Notes under the pieces: model-generated
Told to the model about the DNA's origin: nothing
What the model saw: only the letters and a program-made list of their open reading frames with translations
The model's database searches: none
Translations under genes and position numbers: made by a program
In this document: positions 15,331 through 23,268 of the stretch, piece after piece
Numbering within the stretch: the stretch's first letter is position 1
Layout of the letters: the number at the start of each line of letters is the position of its first letter
From: Streptomyces sp. NRRL S-337
GTDB taxonomy: Bacteria > Actinomycetota > Actinomycetes > Streptomycetales > Streptomycetaceae
DNA: 64,000 nt
Assembly: GCF_000720175.1 (NCBI RefSeq)
Contig: NZ_JOIX01000034.1
Coordinates: 1 to 64,000, forward strand
Reading direction: 5' to 3'

Positions 15331-17181
15331 CTAAATAAAGAGCGCCGCGACCCGGTCCGGCGCGACGGGCCGGGAGTAGAGCCACCCCTGCCCCGTGTCG
15401 CAGCCGATGCGGCGAAGCCGCTCCGCCTGTTCGGCGCTTTCGACGCATTCGGCGGTGACCGTGAGCCCGAGGCGGTGGGCCAGTGCCACCAGCGCCTCGA
15501 CGATCATCTCGTCGGCCGGATTGGGGTGTTCCTGGGAGCGGAACCCGCGGACGAACGACCCGTCGAGCTTCAATACGGAAACCGGGAGGCGGCTGAGGTA
15601 GGCGAGGTTGGAGTAGCCGGTGCCGAAGTCGTCGATGGCGATCCGTACGCCCATGTCGCTCAGCGCCTGGAGGGCCTGGAGCGGGCGGCCGGCGGAGCCC
15701 ATCACCGCCGACTCGGTCAGTTCCAGCTGGAGCAGGTGCGGCGGCAGCCCGGTCTCGGCGAGGATCCCGGCCACGTCGGCGACCAGGTCGGAGTCCCAGA
15801 CCTGACGTACGGCCACATTGACGCTGACGAACAGCGGCCGGCCCTCGGGGTGCGCCAGTTGCCAGGCGCGGGCCTGGTGGCAGGCGCGTTCCAGCACCCA
15901 GCGGCCCAGCTCGACGATCGCGCCGTTCTCCTCCGCCAGCGCGATGAACCGATTCGGCGACAGCGTCCCGAACTGCGGGTGCCGCCACCGCACCAGTGCC
16001 TCGACGCCCTGCGCCCGGCCGTCCCCCAGTCCGACCAGCGGTTGGTACTCCAGGGTGAATTCGCCGCGGTCGACAGCCGGGCGCAGGGTGCTGGAGAGGG
16101 CCTGCCGGGTCATCCGGTGGGCGTTGCGCTCGGGGTCGAAGAGGGTCCAGCGGGCCTTGCCGTCCTCCTTGGCCCAGTACAGCGTGGTGTCCGCGGCCTG
16201 CATCAGGCCGGTCGCGGTGGTGCCGCCGGCGGCCCGTTCCACCACGCCGATGCTGGCCGACACCGACAGCCGCTGCCCGGCCAGGTCGAACGGGCGCTGC
16301 AGCGCGTCCAGCACGCACTGGGCCAGCTCGGCCAGCTGGTCGGTGCCGGTGGAGTCCTCCACCAACAGGGCGAATTCGTCGCCGCCGAGCCGCGCCACCA
16401 GATGCCCGGGGCGGCCCGCGGCGCGGTCGTCGTCGGTCTCCGCGCAGCGCATCAGCCGCTGCGCCACCGCGCTGAGCAGCCGGTCGCCGACCCGGTGCCC
16501 GAGGGTGTCGTTGACGGCCTTGAAGCCGTCCAGGTCCAGGTAGCAGAGCCCGATCCGGCCGGTGCCGGTCGCGTCGAAGGCGGCCGTCTCCAGGGCGGCG
16601 GCGAGCCGCTCGAAGAACAGTGCCCGGTTGGGCAGCCGGGTCACCGGGTCGTGCATCTGCAGGTGCCGCAGCCGGGCGAGCAGGTCGTGGCGGTCGCTGA
16701 TGTCGGCCACCGACAGCAGCATCCGCTCTTCTCCGCTGAGCGGTTCCGGCGTCAGCGGCTCGACCGTCACTTCCACCCAGAAGGAGTGCCCCTCGGGGTG
16801 TTTGAGGCGACGGGTGCAGCGCAGCCGGTCGCTACGGCCGCACAGCACCTCGCGGTAGGCGGTCCACACCCGGGGGTCGGCGCCCAGGTCGGTGAGGTCC
16901 GCCGCGGTCGCCGCCACCAGGTCGGCGGGGTCGGCGCCGACCAGCTCGCCGAAGGCGGGGTTGGCGGCCAGGACCAGTCCGTCGCGGTTGAGCACGGCCA
17001 TCGCCAGGCGCCCCGCGTGGAAGGCGGCGCGGTAGTCGCCGAGGGAGGCGGCGGAGTCGTCGTGGCGGCCGGCCGGGGTGTGCCGGGCGTCGCCGGATTC
17101 TTTGGGGGTGTCGTTACGTTCCGTCACCGAGGGCAGCGTCGCTCCGGGCGTGCGGCCCGGGCCGTCGGGGTGTCCGCTCAC
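15331..17181 (-). CDS. cdgA: PAS-GGDEF-EAL cyclic-di-GMP enzyme (CdgA-like)
   Basis: The 616-residue cytoplasmic protein has a disordered N-terminus, a PAS domain (about 48-165), a GGDEF domain with intact RLGGDEF (266-270) and an EAL domain starting GVEALVRWRHP (EAL 394-396). Both catalytic signatures look intact, so it may make and degrade c-di-GMP. The RxxD inhibitory site expected just upstream of GGDEF is absent (RPGH). GTG 17181 has a GGGAG-like site; an ATG at 17304 would add an atypical leader. Domain order and neighbourhood match my memory of S. coelicolor CdgA (SCO2817), a BldD target affecting development. I found only BldD half-sites upstream. Confidence 0.88.
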   Translation of the reverse strand: MSGHPDGPGRTPGATLPSVTERNDTPKESGDARHTPAGRHDDSAASLGDYRAAFHAGRLAMAVLNRDGLVLAANPAFGELVGADPADLVAATAADLTDLGADPRVWTAYREVLCGRSDRLRCTRRLKHPEGHSFWVEVTVEPLTPEPLSGEERMLLSVADISDRHDLLARLRHLQMHDPVTRLPNRALFFERLAAALETAAFDATGTGRIGLCYLDLDGFKAVNDTLGHRVGDRLLSAVAQRLMRCAETDDDRAAGRPGHLVARLGGDEFALLVEDSTGTDQLAELAQCVLDALQRPFDLAGQRLSVSASIGVVERAAGGTTATGLMQAADTTLYWAKEDGKARWTLFDPERNAHRMTRQALSSTLRPAVDRGEFTLEYQPLVGLGDGRAQGVEALVRWRHPQFGTLSPNRFIALAEENGAIVELGRWVLERACHQARAWQLAHPEGRPLFVSVNVAVRQVWDSDLVADVAGILAETGLPPHLLQLELTESAVMGSAGRPLQALQALSDMGVRIAIDDFGTGYSNLAYLSRLPVSVLKLDGSFVRGFRSQEHPNPADEMIVEALVALAHRLGLTVTAECVESAEQAERLRRIGCDTGQGWLYSRPVAPDRVAALFI

Positions 17182-17488
17182 TGCTCGCTCCCGCTTGGCG
17201 CTTGTCTCGTGATGGAGGGGGGATCCCGCGCTGGAAAGTGTGGCGATCATAGAGGCTGGCACGAGGGCCGATCCAGCGACGCAGCCGTGCTCCCCGGCCC
17301 ACATGACGGAACTTCAGCCATTTCTGCCCGGCTCTGTTCGCTGCGATTGCGCTCTTGGTCGATTGTGACTGTCCGTTACGGCACGGCGGAGACGCGCCGG
17401 TCACTCGTCTGGGCCCCGGAAACAGGACGAATAGCATTAAATCGCCACAGGGTAGATGAGGTCCCCGAATCCGTCCCTGGAGGTACGT
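17182..17488. other. Divergent promoter region between cdgA and the metalloprotease gene
   Basis: About 300 bases without a gene. They should hold the promoters of both genes. No perfect BldD palindrome is visible; a TCACT half-site lies near 17402. GGAGGT at 17479-17484 is the ribosome binding site of the protease gene. Confidence 0.5.
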
Positions 17489-18730
17489 GTGCCGCGCGCC
17501 CAGACGCCCGACGGGGGTGATCACCGTCGCCTGCGGCGCCTGGCGGCGATCCTCACCTCGCTGAGCGCGCTGATCGCCACGTCCATCGTCGCCGGGCCCG
17601 CCACCGCCTCCGAGGCCGCGCTCCCCTGTGCGCTGGGCCGCAGCGAGGCCCATCACTCCGAGGGCCTGGACAACTGGAACGGCTCCTACACCCGCCCGGA
17701 CCGCCCGCTCGACGCGGTGCTGATCTACCTCTCCTTCCCGGACTCCCGGCCGGCCGCCACCCCACAGGCGCTGGCCCGCGACTACTTCCCCGCCACCTCC
17801 ACCTTCTTCGAGCGCGCCTCCTACGGCCGCTTCCGGCTGCGTCCGCACGTCCACCGCCCCTGGGTGCGGATGCCGCGCTCGTCCGTGGCGTACGGCATAC
17901 GGCGCGACTGGGACGCCGGACGGCGCGCGGCCTACCTGCGCGATGCGGTCGCCGCCGCCGACCCCTCGGTGGACTTCGGCCGCTACGACGTGGTCTATTT
18001 CGTCGCCGATCCGGAGGCGCCCGGCGTCGATGCGGACGCCACCAAAGTGGTCAACCTCGATCAGCCGATGCATGCCGACGATCACGAGCTGCGCCGGTTC
18101 GTCACCGTCTTCGAGCAGAGCCCGCCGGACCGTAACGTCCTCGCGCACGAGACCGGTCACGTCTTCGACCTGCCCGATCTGTATCACCGGCCGCAGGGCG
18201 GCAAGGGTGACTGGGACACCTATGTGGGGGACTGGGACCTCATGGGCAGCCAGTTCGGGCTGGCGCCCGACCCCTTCGCCTGGCACAAGTGGAAGCTCGG
18301 CTGGATCGCCGACAACCAGGTTGACTGCGTCGACCTCGCACGCCCCGGCCTGTACTCGCTCCGCACCCTGACCGCCCCCCTCGAACCCCGCGGCCAGCGC
18401 CGCCCGCGGCTGCTGGTGCTCCGTACCGGCCCCGACAGCGCGCTGGCCATCGAGGCACGCAGCGCCCAGGGCAACGACCGCGCCCTGTGCAGCGAGGGCG
18501 TCCTCGCCTACCGCGTCGACAGCGCGACCGCCTCCGGCTCGGGCCCGGTCCACGTCCTCGACGGCCACCCCGCCACTTCGGCCTGCTGGGGCACCTCCGT
18601 CTACCCGCCGCTCGCGGACGCGCCCCTGGGCGTGGGGGAGAGCATGGACGACGCCCGGGACGGCGTACGGATCCAGGTGGCCGGGCGGACCGGCGACGGC
18701 GACTGGGCGGTCAAGATCGGCCACGGCTGA
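17489..18730 (+). CDS. Secreted M6-like zinc metalloprotease
   Basis: The 413-residue protein has a signal peptide (basic start, then LAAILTSLSALIATSIVAG) likely cleaved near residue 40. The catalytic zinc motif is HETGH (220-224), followed by VFDLPDLYH. The downstream WDLMGSQFGLAPDPFAWHKWKLGW fits the conserved methionine-turn region of immune-inhibitor-A (M6) and related metalloproteases. It should be exported and degrade protein outside the cell. GTG 17489 is preferred because of the GGAGGT just before it; an in-frame ATG at 17456 is the alternative. The neighbour CdgA controls development, but co-regulation is not shown. Confidence 0.88.
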   Translation: MPRAQTPDGGDHRRLRRLAAILTSLSALIATSIVAGPATASEAALPCALGRSEAHHSEGLDNWNGSYTRPDRPLDAVLIYLSFPDSRPAATPQALARDYFPATSTFFERASYGRFRLRPHVHRPWVRMPRSSVAYGIRRDWDAGRRAAYLRDAVAAADPSVDFGRYDVVYFVADPEAPGVDADATKVVNLDQPMHADDHELRRFVTVFEQSPPDRNVLAHETGHVFDLPDLYHRPQGGKGDWDTYVGDWDLMGSQFGLAPDPFAWHKWKLGWIADNQVDCVDLARPGLYSLRTLTAPLEPRGQRRPRLLVLRTGPDSALAIEARSAQGNDRALCSEGVLAYRVDSATASGSGPVHVLDGHPATSACWGTSVYPPLADAPLGVGESMDDARDGVRIQVAGRTGDGDWAVKIGHG

Positions 18731-18760
18731 CGGCCGGGGCGCATCGGCCCGGGCCCATGA

Positions 18761-18791
18761 CGAAGGCCCCCACCTGAGGTGAGGGCCTTCG
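18761..18791 (-). terminator. Terminator of the second tRNA-Lys
   Basis: CGAAGGCCC pairs with GGGCCTTCG, with one mismatch and four further pairs inside, 9 bases beyond the 3' end of the minus-strand tRNA. Confidence 0.8.
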
Positions 18792-18799
18792 ACCGTCTG

Positions 18800-18873
18800 T
18801 GCGCCGCCAGGGACTCGAACCCCGGACCCGCTGATTAAGAGTCAGCTGCTCTAACCAACTGAGCTAGCGGCGC
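18800..18873 (-). tRNA. tRNA-Lys (anticodon CTT), copy 2
   Basis: The 74-base gene is identical in body to the copy at 3748-3821, with loop CTCTTAA and discriminator A, and has its own terminator. Its first ten bases also form the 3' end of the coding frame at 18864-19583, which ends at the TAG inside GCGCCGCTAG. Its promoter must therefore lie within that frame if the frame is a real gene to its end. Confidence 0.97.
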
Positions 18874-19583
18874 CTGCTGACGGGGAAAACATTAGCATCC
18901 TGATCGGGGAGGACAAAAATCGGTTTCCCACGGGCCTGGGCCGGCGCCGAAACGCGGGTCTGACCTGCGGTTTCCCCTGCCTCCCCGGCCTCCCCGGGCG
19001 CCGGGCGGGCCGCGCGGACACAGGCCCACAGCAGCACGTCCGGACCCGGCAGCCAGGGCCGGCGGACGTCCGGCGCCACCAGCCACCGGGAGCCCGCGGC
19101 AAAGTCGTCGTCGGCCGGCGCGGTGATCGGGTGCGCGGCGGTACGCGGGCGCGTCCGGGCGGCGGGGGCGGGGTGCGGGTGCAGCGGCGGGATGGTCACC
19201 GCGTCCCCGCTGCCGTGGCACAGCAGCGGCGGGACGGCCGCCGCCCACTCCTCCCAGACCAGCAGCGCCGGCAGCCGCTGGGCGGTGCCCGGCGCGGCGA
19301 ACAGCAGGATCCGCCCGCGGTGCGCGGCCACCGGCCCGGAGCCGGGGCCGGCGGACCACAGCCGGTCCACCATCCGCCGCCCGAACAGCGCCGGGGCGTT
19401 GATCACGTCGAAGGCCGTCCCGCACGGCAGCACGCTCGGCGCGTCCGGGTGCAGCGCCCACAGCGCGTGCATGTCGTCCGGGTGGGGGCTGGCCGAGGCG
19501 AGCCAGTCGGCGCCGGCGAGGGTGACGTAGGACGTGGCGGGGTGGGTGGGGGTGCGCGGGAGGTCGGGCAGCCGGTCACTCAT
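18864..19583 (-). CDS. Bifunctional primase/polymerase (Prim-Pol)-like small protein
   Basis: The 239-residue protein resembles a Streptomyces family annotated from the Prim-Pol N-terminal domain. It has HPDAPSVLPCGTAFDVINAP near the start, GPVAAHRGRILLFAAPGTA in the middle and a GDAVTIPPLHP segment. The acidic catalytic residues of true primases are not obvious, so a binding or degenerate role is possible. The ATG at 19583 begins the recognisable sequence. The last ten bases overlap tRNA-Lys, which supplies the TAG stop. The C-terminal 40 residues are low-complexity and may be non-conserved read-through. It lies downstream of the helicase-nuclease genes on the same strand. A related short protein is encoded at 27203. 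Confidence 0.75.
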   Translation of the reverse strand: MSDRLPDLPRTPTHPATSYVTLAGADWLASASPHPDDMHALWALHPDAPSVLPCGTAFDVINAPALFGRRMVDRLWSAGPGSGPVAAHRGRILLFAAPGTAQRLPALLVWEEWAAAVPPLLCHGSGDAVTIPPLHPHPAPAARTRPRTAAHPITAPADDDFAAGSRWLVAPDVRRPWLPGPDVLLWACVRAARPAPGEAGEAGETAGQTRVSAPAQARGKPIFVLPDQDANVFPVSRRR

Positions 19584-19685
19584 GGGGACAGGTCTACCGA
19601 TACGGCCCGTACCGGCTCGGCTGATTGCCGGAAATCGGGACAGCGCGGCACGGGACCCGCTACCTTGCCCCTTCGCATATGCCAG

Positions 19686-19712
19686 CGGCTCATGGTTGGT
19701 GACCATGAGCCG
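19686..19712 (-). terminator. Hairpin after the small protein gene at 19810
   Basis: A perfect 11-bp stem (CGGCTCATGGT and complement) with a 5-base loop lies about 100 bases after that stop. It could also be an operator or attenuator for the Prim-Pol-like gene, whose start is a further 103 bases on. Confidence 0.6.
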
Positions 19713-19809
19713 TCGTGGGGCGTCCGTGGCGGATGTGAACGAGCGGACGGGTCGGCCGGGTCGGTCGGGCGGAGGTCGGTCGACGGGCGGGGTCAGGGCA
19801 GGGACAGGG

Positions 19810-20193
19810 TCAGTCCATGTCGCCGAGCAGCGTGCTGCCGCTCCGCATCAGGCTGCGGCCGAACTCGATCATCTTCTGCGCGTAGTCCTCGGTCCACTCG
19901 GCCTGCTCCGCGAGCACGGCCAGCGGCAGCCGGTCGAACCGGCTCGGGTCGGCCAGCTGGGCGGCGGCCAGCGCCTGGAACTCCGTGGCGCGGTCGGCCG
20001 CGGCGCGGAAGGCCAGGGTCAGCTCCGTCGCGCGGCTGAGCAGCTCGCGCGGGTCCTCTATCGACTCCAGGTCGAAGAAGTGCTCGGGGTCGGCAACGGC
20101 CTCGGGTGGTTCGAAGAGCAGCTGCGCGGGCTTCATGCGCCGTGGCCTCGGTGCCGTACCACGGGGGTCGGGAGCCGGTCGCGGCTCGGACAT
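19810..20193 (-). CDS. Conserved small acidic protein of unknown function
   Basis: I do not recognise a domain. The 127-residue cytoplasmic protein has a basic Pro/Arg-rich start and then a helical, acidic body (FFDLESIEDPRELLSRATE, later WTEDYAQKMIEFGRSLMRSG). It has G/C-rich third positions and a good GGAGGT ribosome binding site before the ATG at 20193. It lies 92 bases after the helicase gene on the same strand, so it may belong to the same transcript. Confidence 0.75.
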   Translation of the reverse strand: MSEPRPAPDPRGTAPRPRRMKPAQLLFEPPEAVADPEHFFDLESIEDPRELLSRATELTLAFRAAADRATEFQALAAAQLADPSRFDRLPLAVLAEQAEWTEDYAQKMIEFGRSLMRSGSTLLGDMD

Positions 20194-20285
20194 GTACGTA
20201 CCTCCAGATCGTGTGCCGCATTCCATTGTCCCGCCTCGCGCAAGTGCGCCCTGGGGCGTGAGGTGTACGGAGGGGAAGCCGGGTG

Positions 20286-21656
20286 TCAAGGCCGCCAGCC
20301 CACCCGGTGCTCCTGCAGGTGCGCGAGGACGGCGTGGTTGGCCTCCCAGCCGTCCGGGAACTTCACCGTGACGCCCAGGCTGACCGGCTCGGTCGAGGGG
20401 TGCTCGTCGAGGAGGTCCGCGACGCCGGCCCGGCAGACCACGATGCAGGCGTGGCGGTGCCGGGAGGCGAGCACGCACAGCCGGCCGGTCTCCAGATGGA
20501 ACGCGGTGGCGTCGGGGCGCCCGGAGAGCGGGTGCAGGACGACGGTGACGTCGAACTCGCGGCCCTGGAGGCGGTTGGCGGTGTCCACCGTGACGTCGGA
20601 CACGCCGAGCTCGGCGAGGGCGGCGCGGACCGCGGCGGCCTGGTCGCGGTGTGCCGTGCCGACCGCGATCCGGGCTGCGGTCAGCGGCGTCGGCTCCGGC
20701 GCGTGCTCACCGCTCGCCGCGCCACCGCGGTCCAGCAGCCGCCGCACCACCAGGGCCACCGCCCGCACCGCCTCCGGGTCCGTCCGCGGCGTCCGGCGGG
20801 CGGGCAGCTCCAGCAGGCCCCATCCGGACTCGGCGGCCTCGTCCAGGACCCGGTCCACGCCCGAGCCGTCGCCCGGCACCCCGAACGCCAGCCGGCGCTC
20901 ACCGGGCCCGGTGCCGCTGCGGAACGGCGTGTAGGGGTAGAACGCGGCGGAGACCAGGGGAGCGGCCGAGGCGGGCAGCCGCCAGGAGACCGGCAGGCGG
21001 TGCTGCGGCAGGTCGGGGTTGTGGGCGAGGAGGGTGGAGACGGCGCTGGCCGACGGGTCGTACGTCAGCCCGGCCCACTGCTCGGCGCCGACCACGCTGA
21101 ACGGGTCCAGCTGGCCGGGGTCGCCCACGAACAGCGCCCGCTCGAAGAGCCCGGCCACGCTCAGCAGCGCGTCCGACCGCATCTGGTACGCCTCGTCCAC
21201 GATGGCGTGCCGCCACGGCTCCTCGACCTTGGTGTAGGCCCACTTCGCGGCCGTCGACACCACGACGTCCAGCCCGGCCAGATCGGCGATCTTCGCGGAC
21301 GTACGGACCGCCGGCAGCTCGGCCAGCGCCGGGTCGAACGCGCCGGGCTCGCTGCTGTGCAGCCGGCCGACCGGCAGCTCGGGATCCTTCTCGGCGAGCC
21401 GCAGCACCAGGTCGTCGACCTGCGCGTTGGTCTGCGCAACGATCATCAACGGGCGCCCGGCAGCGGCCAGTTCGCGCGCCGCGCGGACCACCAGGGTGGA
21501 CTTGCCGGCACCCGGCGGGGAGTCGACGACGACGCCGCGACGGGAGCCGTGCAGCGTGTCGCGCAGGATCGCGTCGGTGGCCGCCGCGGCCGCCACGGAA
21601 GGATCGGCGTCCCGGGCGCCGGCGGCGGTGGGGGGCGGGTCCTGAAGGGCCGTCAT
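20286..21656 (-). CDS. SF1-type DNA/RNA helicase (Dna2/Upf1-like motor)
   Basis: The 456-residue ATPase is a compact superfamily 1 helicase. Walker A is PPGAGKST (47-54), Q-like motif Ia is VAQTNAQVDDL, motif II is VDEAYQM (D154, E155), and motif III is FVGDPGQLDP. The C-terminal motor motifs are DTANRLQGREFDVTVV and VLASRHRHACIVV. All core motifs look intact. The ATG at 21656 has GGGAGGT nine bases upstream. It is the third gene after a RecB/Cas4-type nuclease and an unknown protein. In eukaryotic Dna2 an Fe-S nuclease and an SF1B helicase are fused; here they appear to be separate. A role in DNA end processing, repair or defence is inference. Confidence 0.88.
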   Translation of the reverse strand: MTALQDPPPTAAGARDADPSVAAAAATDAILRDTLHGSRRGVVVDSPPGAGKSTLVVRAARELAAAGRPLMIVAQTNAQVDDLVLRLAEKDPELPVGRLHSSEPGAFDPALAELPAVRTSAKIADLAGLDVVVSTAAKWAYTKVEEPWRHAIVDEAYQMRSDALLSVAGLFERALFVGDPGQLDPFSVVGAEQWAGLTYDPSASAVSTLLAHNPDLPQHRLPVSWRLPASAAPLVSAAFYPYTPFRSGTGPGERRLAFGVPGDGSGVDRVLDEAAESGWGLLELPARRTPRTDPEAVRAVALVVRRLLDRGGAASGEHAPEPTPLTAARIAVGTAHRDQAAAVRAALAELGVSDVTVDTANRLQGREFDVTVVLHPLSGRPDATAFHLETGRLCVLASRHRHACIVVCRAGVADLLDEHPSTEPVSLGVTVKFPDGWEANHAVLAHLQEHRVGWRP

Positions 21657-21717
21657 TCCGCGGTGACCTCCCAAGGCGTGGCGGGCGGGGCGGTGCGGGG
21701 GCGGGGGTGGGTGCGGG

Positions 21718-23268
21718 TCACAGGAAATCCTCCGCGGTCACCGGGTCGGCGGTCTCGGGCGGGGTGTCCGAGGTGGCGGAGGGCGGGCCGCCGTGGGTCC
21801 ACGGGATGTCCTCCGAGTCCGGGAGCTCCGGGCCGCCGCGCGGGGCGTGCTCGAACAGCGTCCAGCAGACCGGGTCCGCGGGCTCGGGCACGGAGCCGGG
21901 CTCCGGGGTCCGGCCCCGGCCCATCCCGCCGGTCAGCCGCACCACCAGCACGTCCGGCTCGTCCGGCGCGTACGCCACGAACTCGGCGGGCTGGGTCCGG
22001 CCGTCCGCCAGCGGGCGGTAGAGCTTGACGCCACCGGACAGCAGGGGGCCGTCGGCGGTGCGCAGCGTCACCAGGGGGCGCGGCATCGGGCGCTTGCCCT
22101 CGGACATCGCCATCTCCACGGCGGTCACCGTGCCCTCGAACGCCTCCCCGGCCAGCCGGCGGCCCGCCATCACCAGCGGGTCGTCCAGCGCCTCCTGGGC
22201 GTCCAGCTGCGCCTGCGCGGTCTCCCGGGCGGCCAGCTTCTGCGCGGCGGTGACCGCGTCGTCCCGCCGGGGCTGCGGGGGTTCACCGGCGCGCACCCGG
22301 TCGCGGTGCGCGGTGTACGACCAGCGGTCGCGCTTCCAGCGGTCGGCGACCCGGGCACCCTCCGGCAGCGCCCGCAGCAGGTCGATGCCGCGCCAGACGG
22401 CGTCCCAGGTCGGCCGCAACTGGCCCTCGAGCAGGGCGCGCAGCTCCTCCTCGGCGCCCGGCAGACCGGCGTCGTAACGGGCCGTCGCGGGCGCGAGCAG
22501 GCGGTTGTCGAACGCCGGGTCCGTGGCCGGCCCGGCGGGCGGGCACCGCAGCTGGCCGTCCGCGTCACGCGCCGACTCGGCGAACTCGGCGGCCTCCTGG
22601 CCGGACCTCCCCGGCGGCGGGTCGATCCAGGCGAGCAGTGCCCCCAGGTGCTGGTCCTCCAGCACGCTCTGGCCGGTCGCCCAATGGCGGGCCAGTAGAC
22701 CCGTCATGGGCAGCAGCAGACTGGCGCCGGGGACCCGCGCGCGCTCACCGAAATGCGTCAGCCAGCGGCCCAGCAGCGGGACGTGCGGCGGCGCCGGATG
22801 GGGAGCCTCCGGATCCTGCTCGGCCGTCCGCCGGAACCGCATCGAGCGGCCCAGCAACCGGACATACTCCACGCCGGCCGCGCTGGGGACGATCAGCTGC
22901 GGGGCGTCCGCGCACAGTTCGACCTGCACCGGGACCTTCTTGCCGGTCTCGGGGTCGGTCTCCTTCCGCTCCTCCCACTCCACGGCGTCGGCGAAGCCGT
23001 CCACGTACGGGAGCACGGTCTCGGCCAGCTCGGCCAGGAACGCGAACCGCAGATCGCGGTTGCGCGGCTGGGGGACGGCCAGCAGGGCGGGCTTCTCGCG
23101 GTCCGTGCCGACCAGCGCGCCCAGCGGGGCACCGGCCTCGCCCGCGGTCGTCAACGGCACGAGGACCAGCGGGCTTTCGGAGAGATGACGGTGCCGGACC
23201 GTACAGCGCGGGCGGGCGCGCCCGGCGGCCACCGCCTCCATCCGGGCCAGCGTCTCGATCAGCGACAT
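21718..23268 (-). CDS. Unknown protein between nuclease and helicase genes
   Basis: I do not recognise this 516-residue protein. It is cytoplasmic, without signal or membrane segments. The N-terminal half has beta-rich, hydrophobic stretches (SPLVLVPLTTAGEAG, LRFAFLAELAETVLPYVDGFADAVEW). The middle is helical with Trp/Arg-rich segments (WDAVWRGIDLLRALPEGARVADRWKRDRW). Residues near 375-420 (AFEGTVTAVE, MPRPLVTLRTADG) look like a small beta-barrel, and the last 60 residues are disordered. Its ATG directly follows the nuclease TAG with no gap, so the two are translationally coupled. Likely an adaptor or DNA-binding subunit of the nuclease-helicase module. Confidence 0.85.
   Translation of the reverse strand: MSLIETLARMEAVAAGRARPRCTVRHRHLSESPLVLVPLTTAGEAGAPLGALVGTDREKPALLAVPQPRNRDLRFAFLAELAETVLPYVDGFADAVEWEERKETDPETGKKVPVQVELCADAPQLIVPSAAGVEYVRLLGRSMRFRRTAEQDPEAPHPAPPHVPLLGRWLTHFGERARVPGASLLLPMTGLLARHWATGQSVLEDQHLGALLAWIDPPPGRSGQEAAEFAESARDADGQLRCPPAGPATDPAFDNRLLAPATARYDAGLPGAEEELRALLEGQLRPTWDAVWRGIDLLRALPEGARVADRWKRDRWSYTAHRDRVRAGEPPQPRRDDAVTAAQKLAARETAQAQLDAQEALDDPLVMAGRRLAGEAFEGTVTAVEMAMSEGKRPMPRPLVTLRTADGPLLSGGVKLYRPLADGRTQPAEFVAYAPDEPDVLVVRLTGGMGRGRTPEPGSVPEPADPVCWTLFEHAPRGGPELPDSEDIPWTHGGPPSATSDTPPETADPVTAEDFL

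Noticed and set aside
17341..17410. BldD box upstream of cdgA
   Set aside because: Only half-sites (TCACT, GTGAC) are visible; no full palindrome matches the consensus well enough to annotate.
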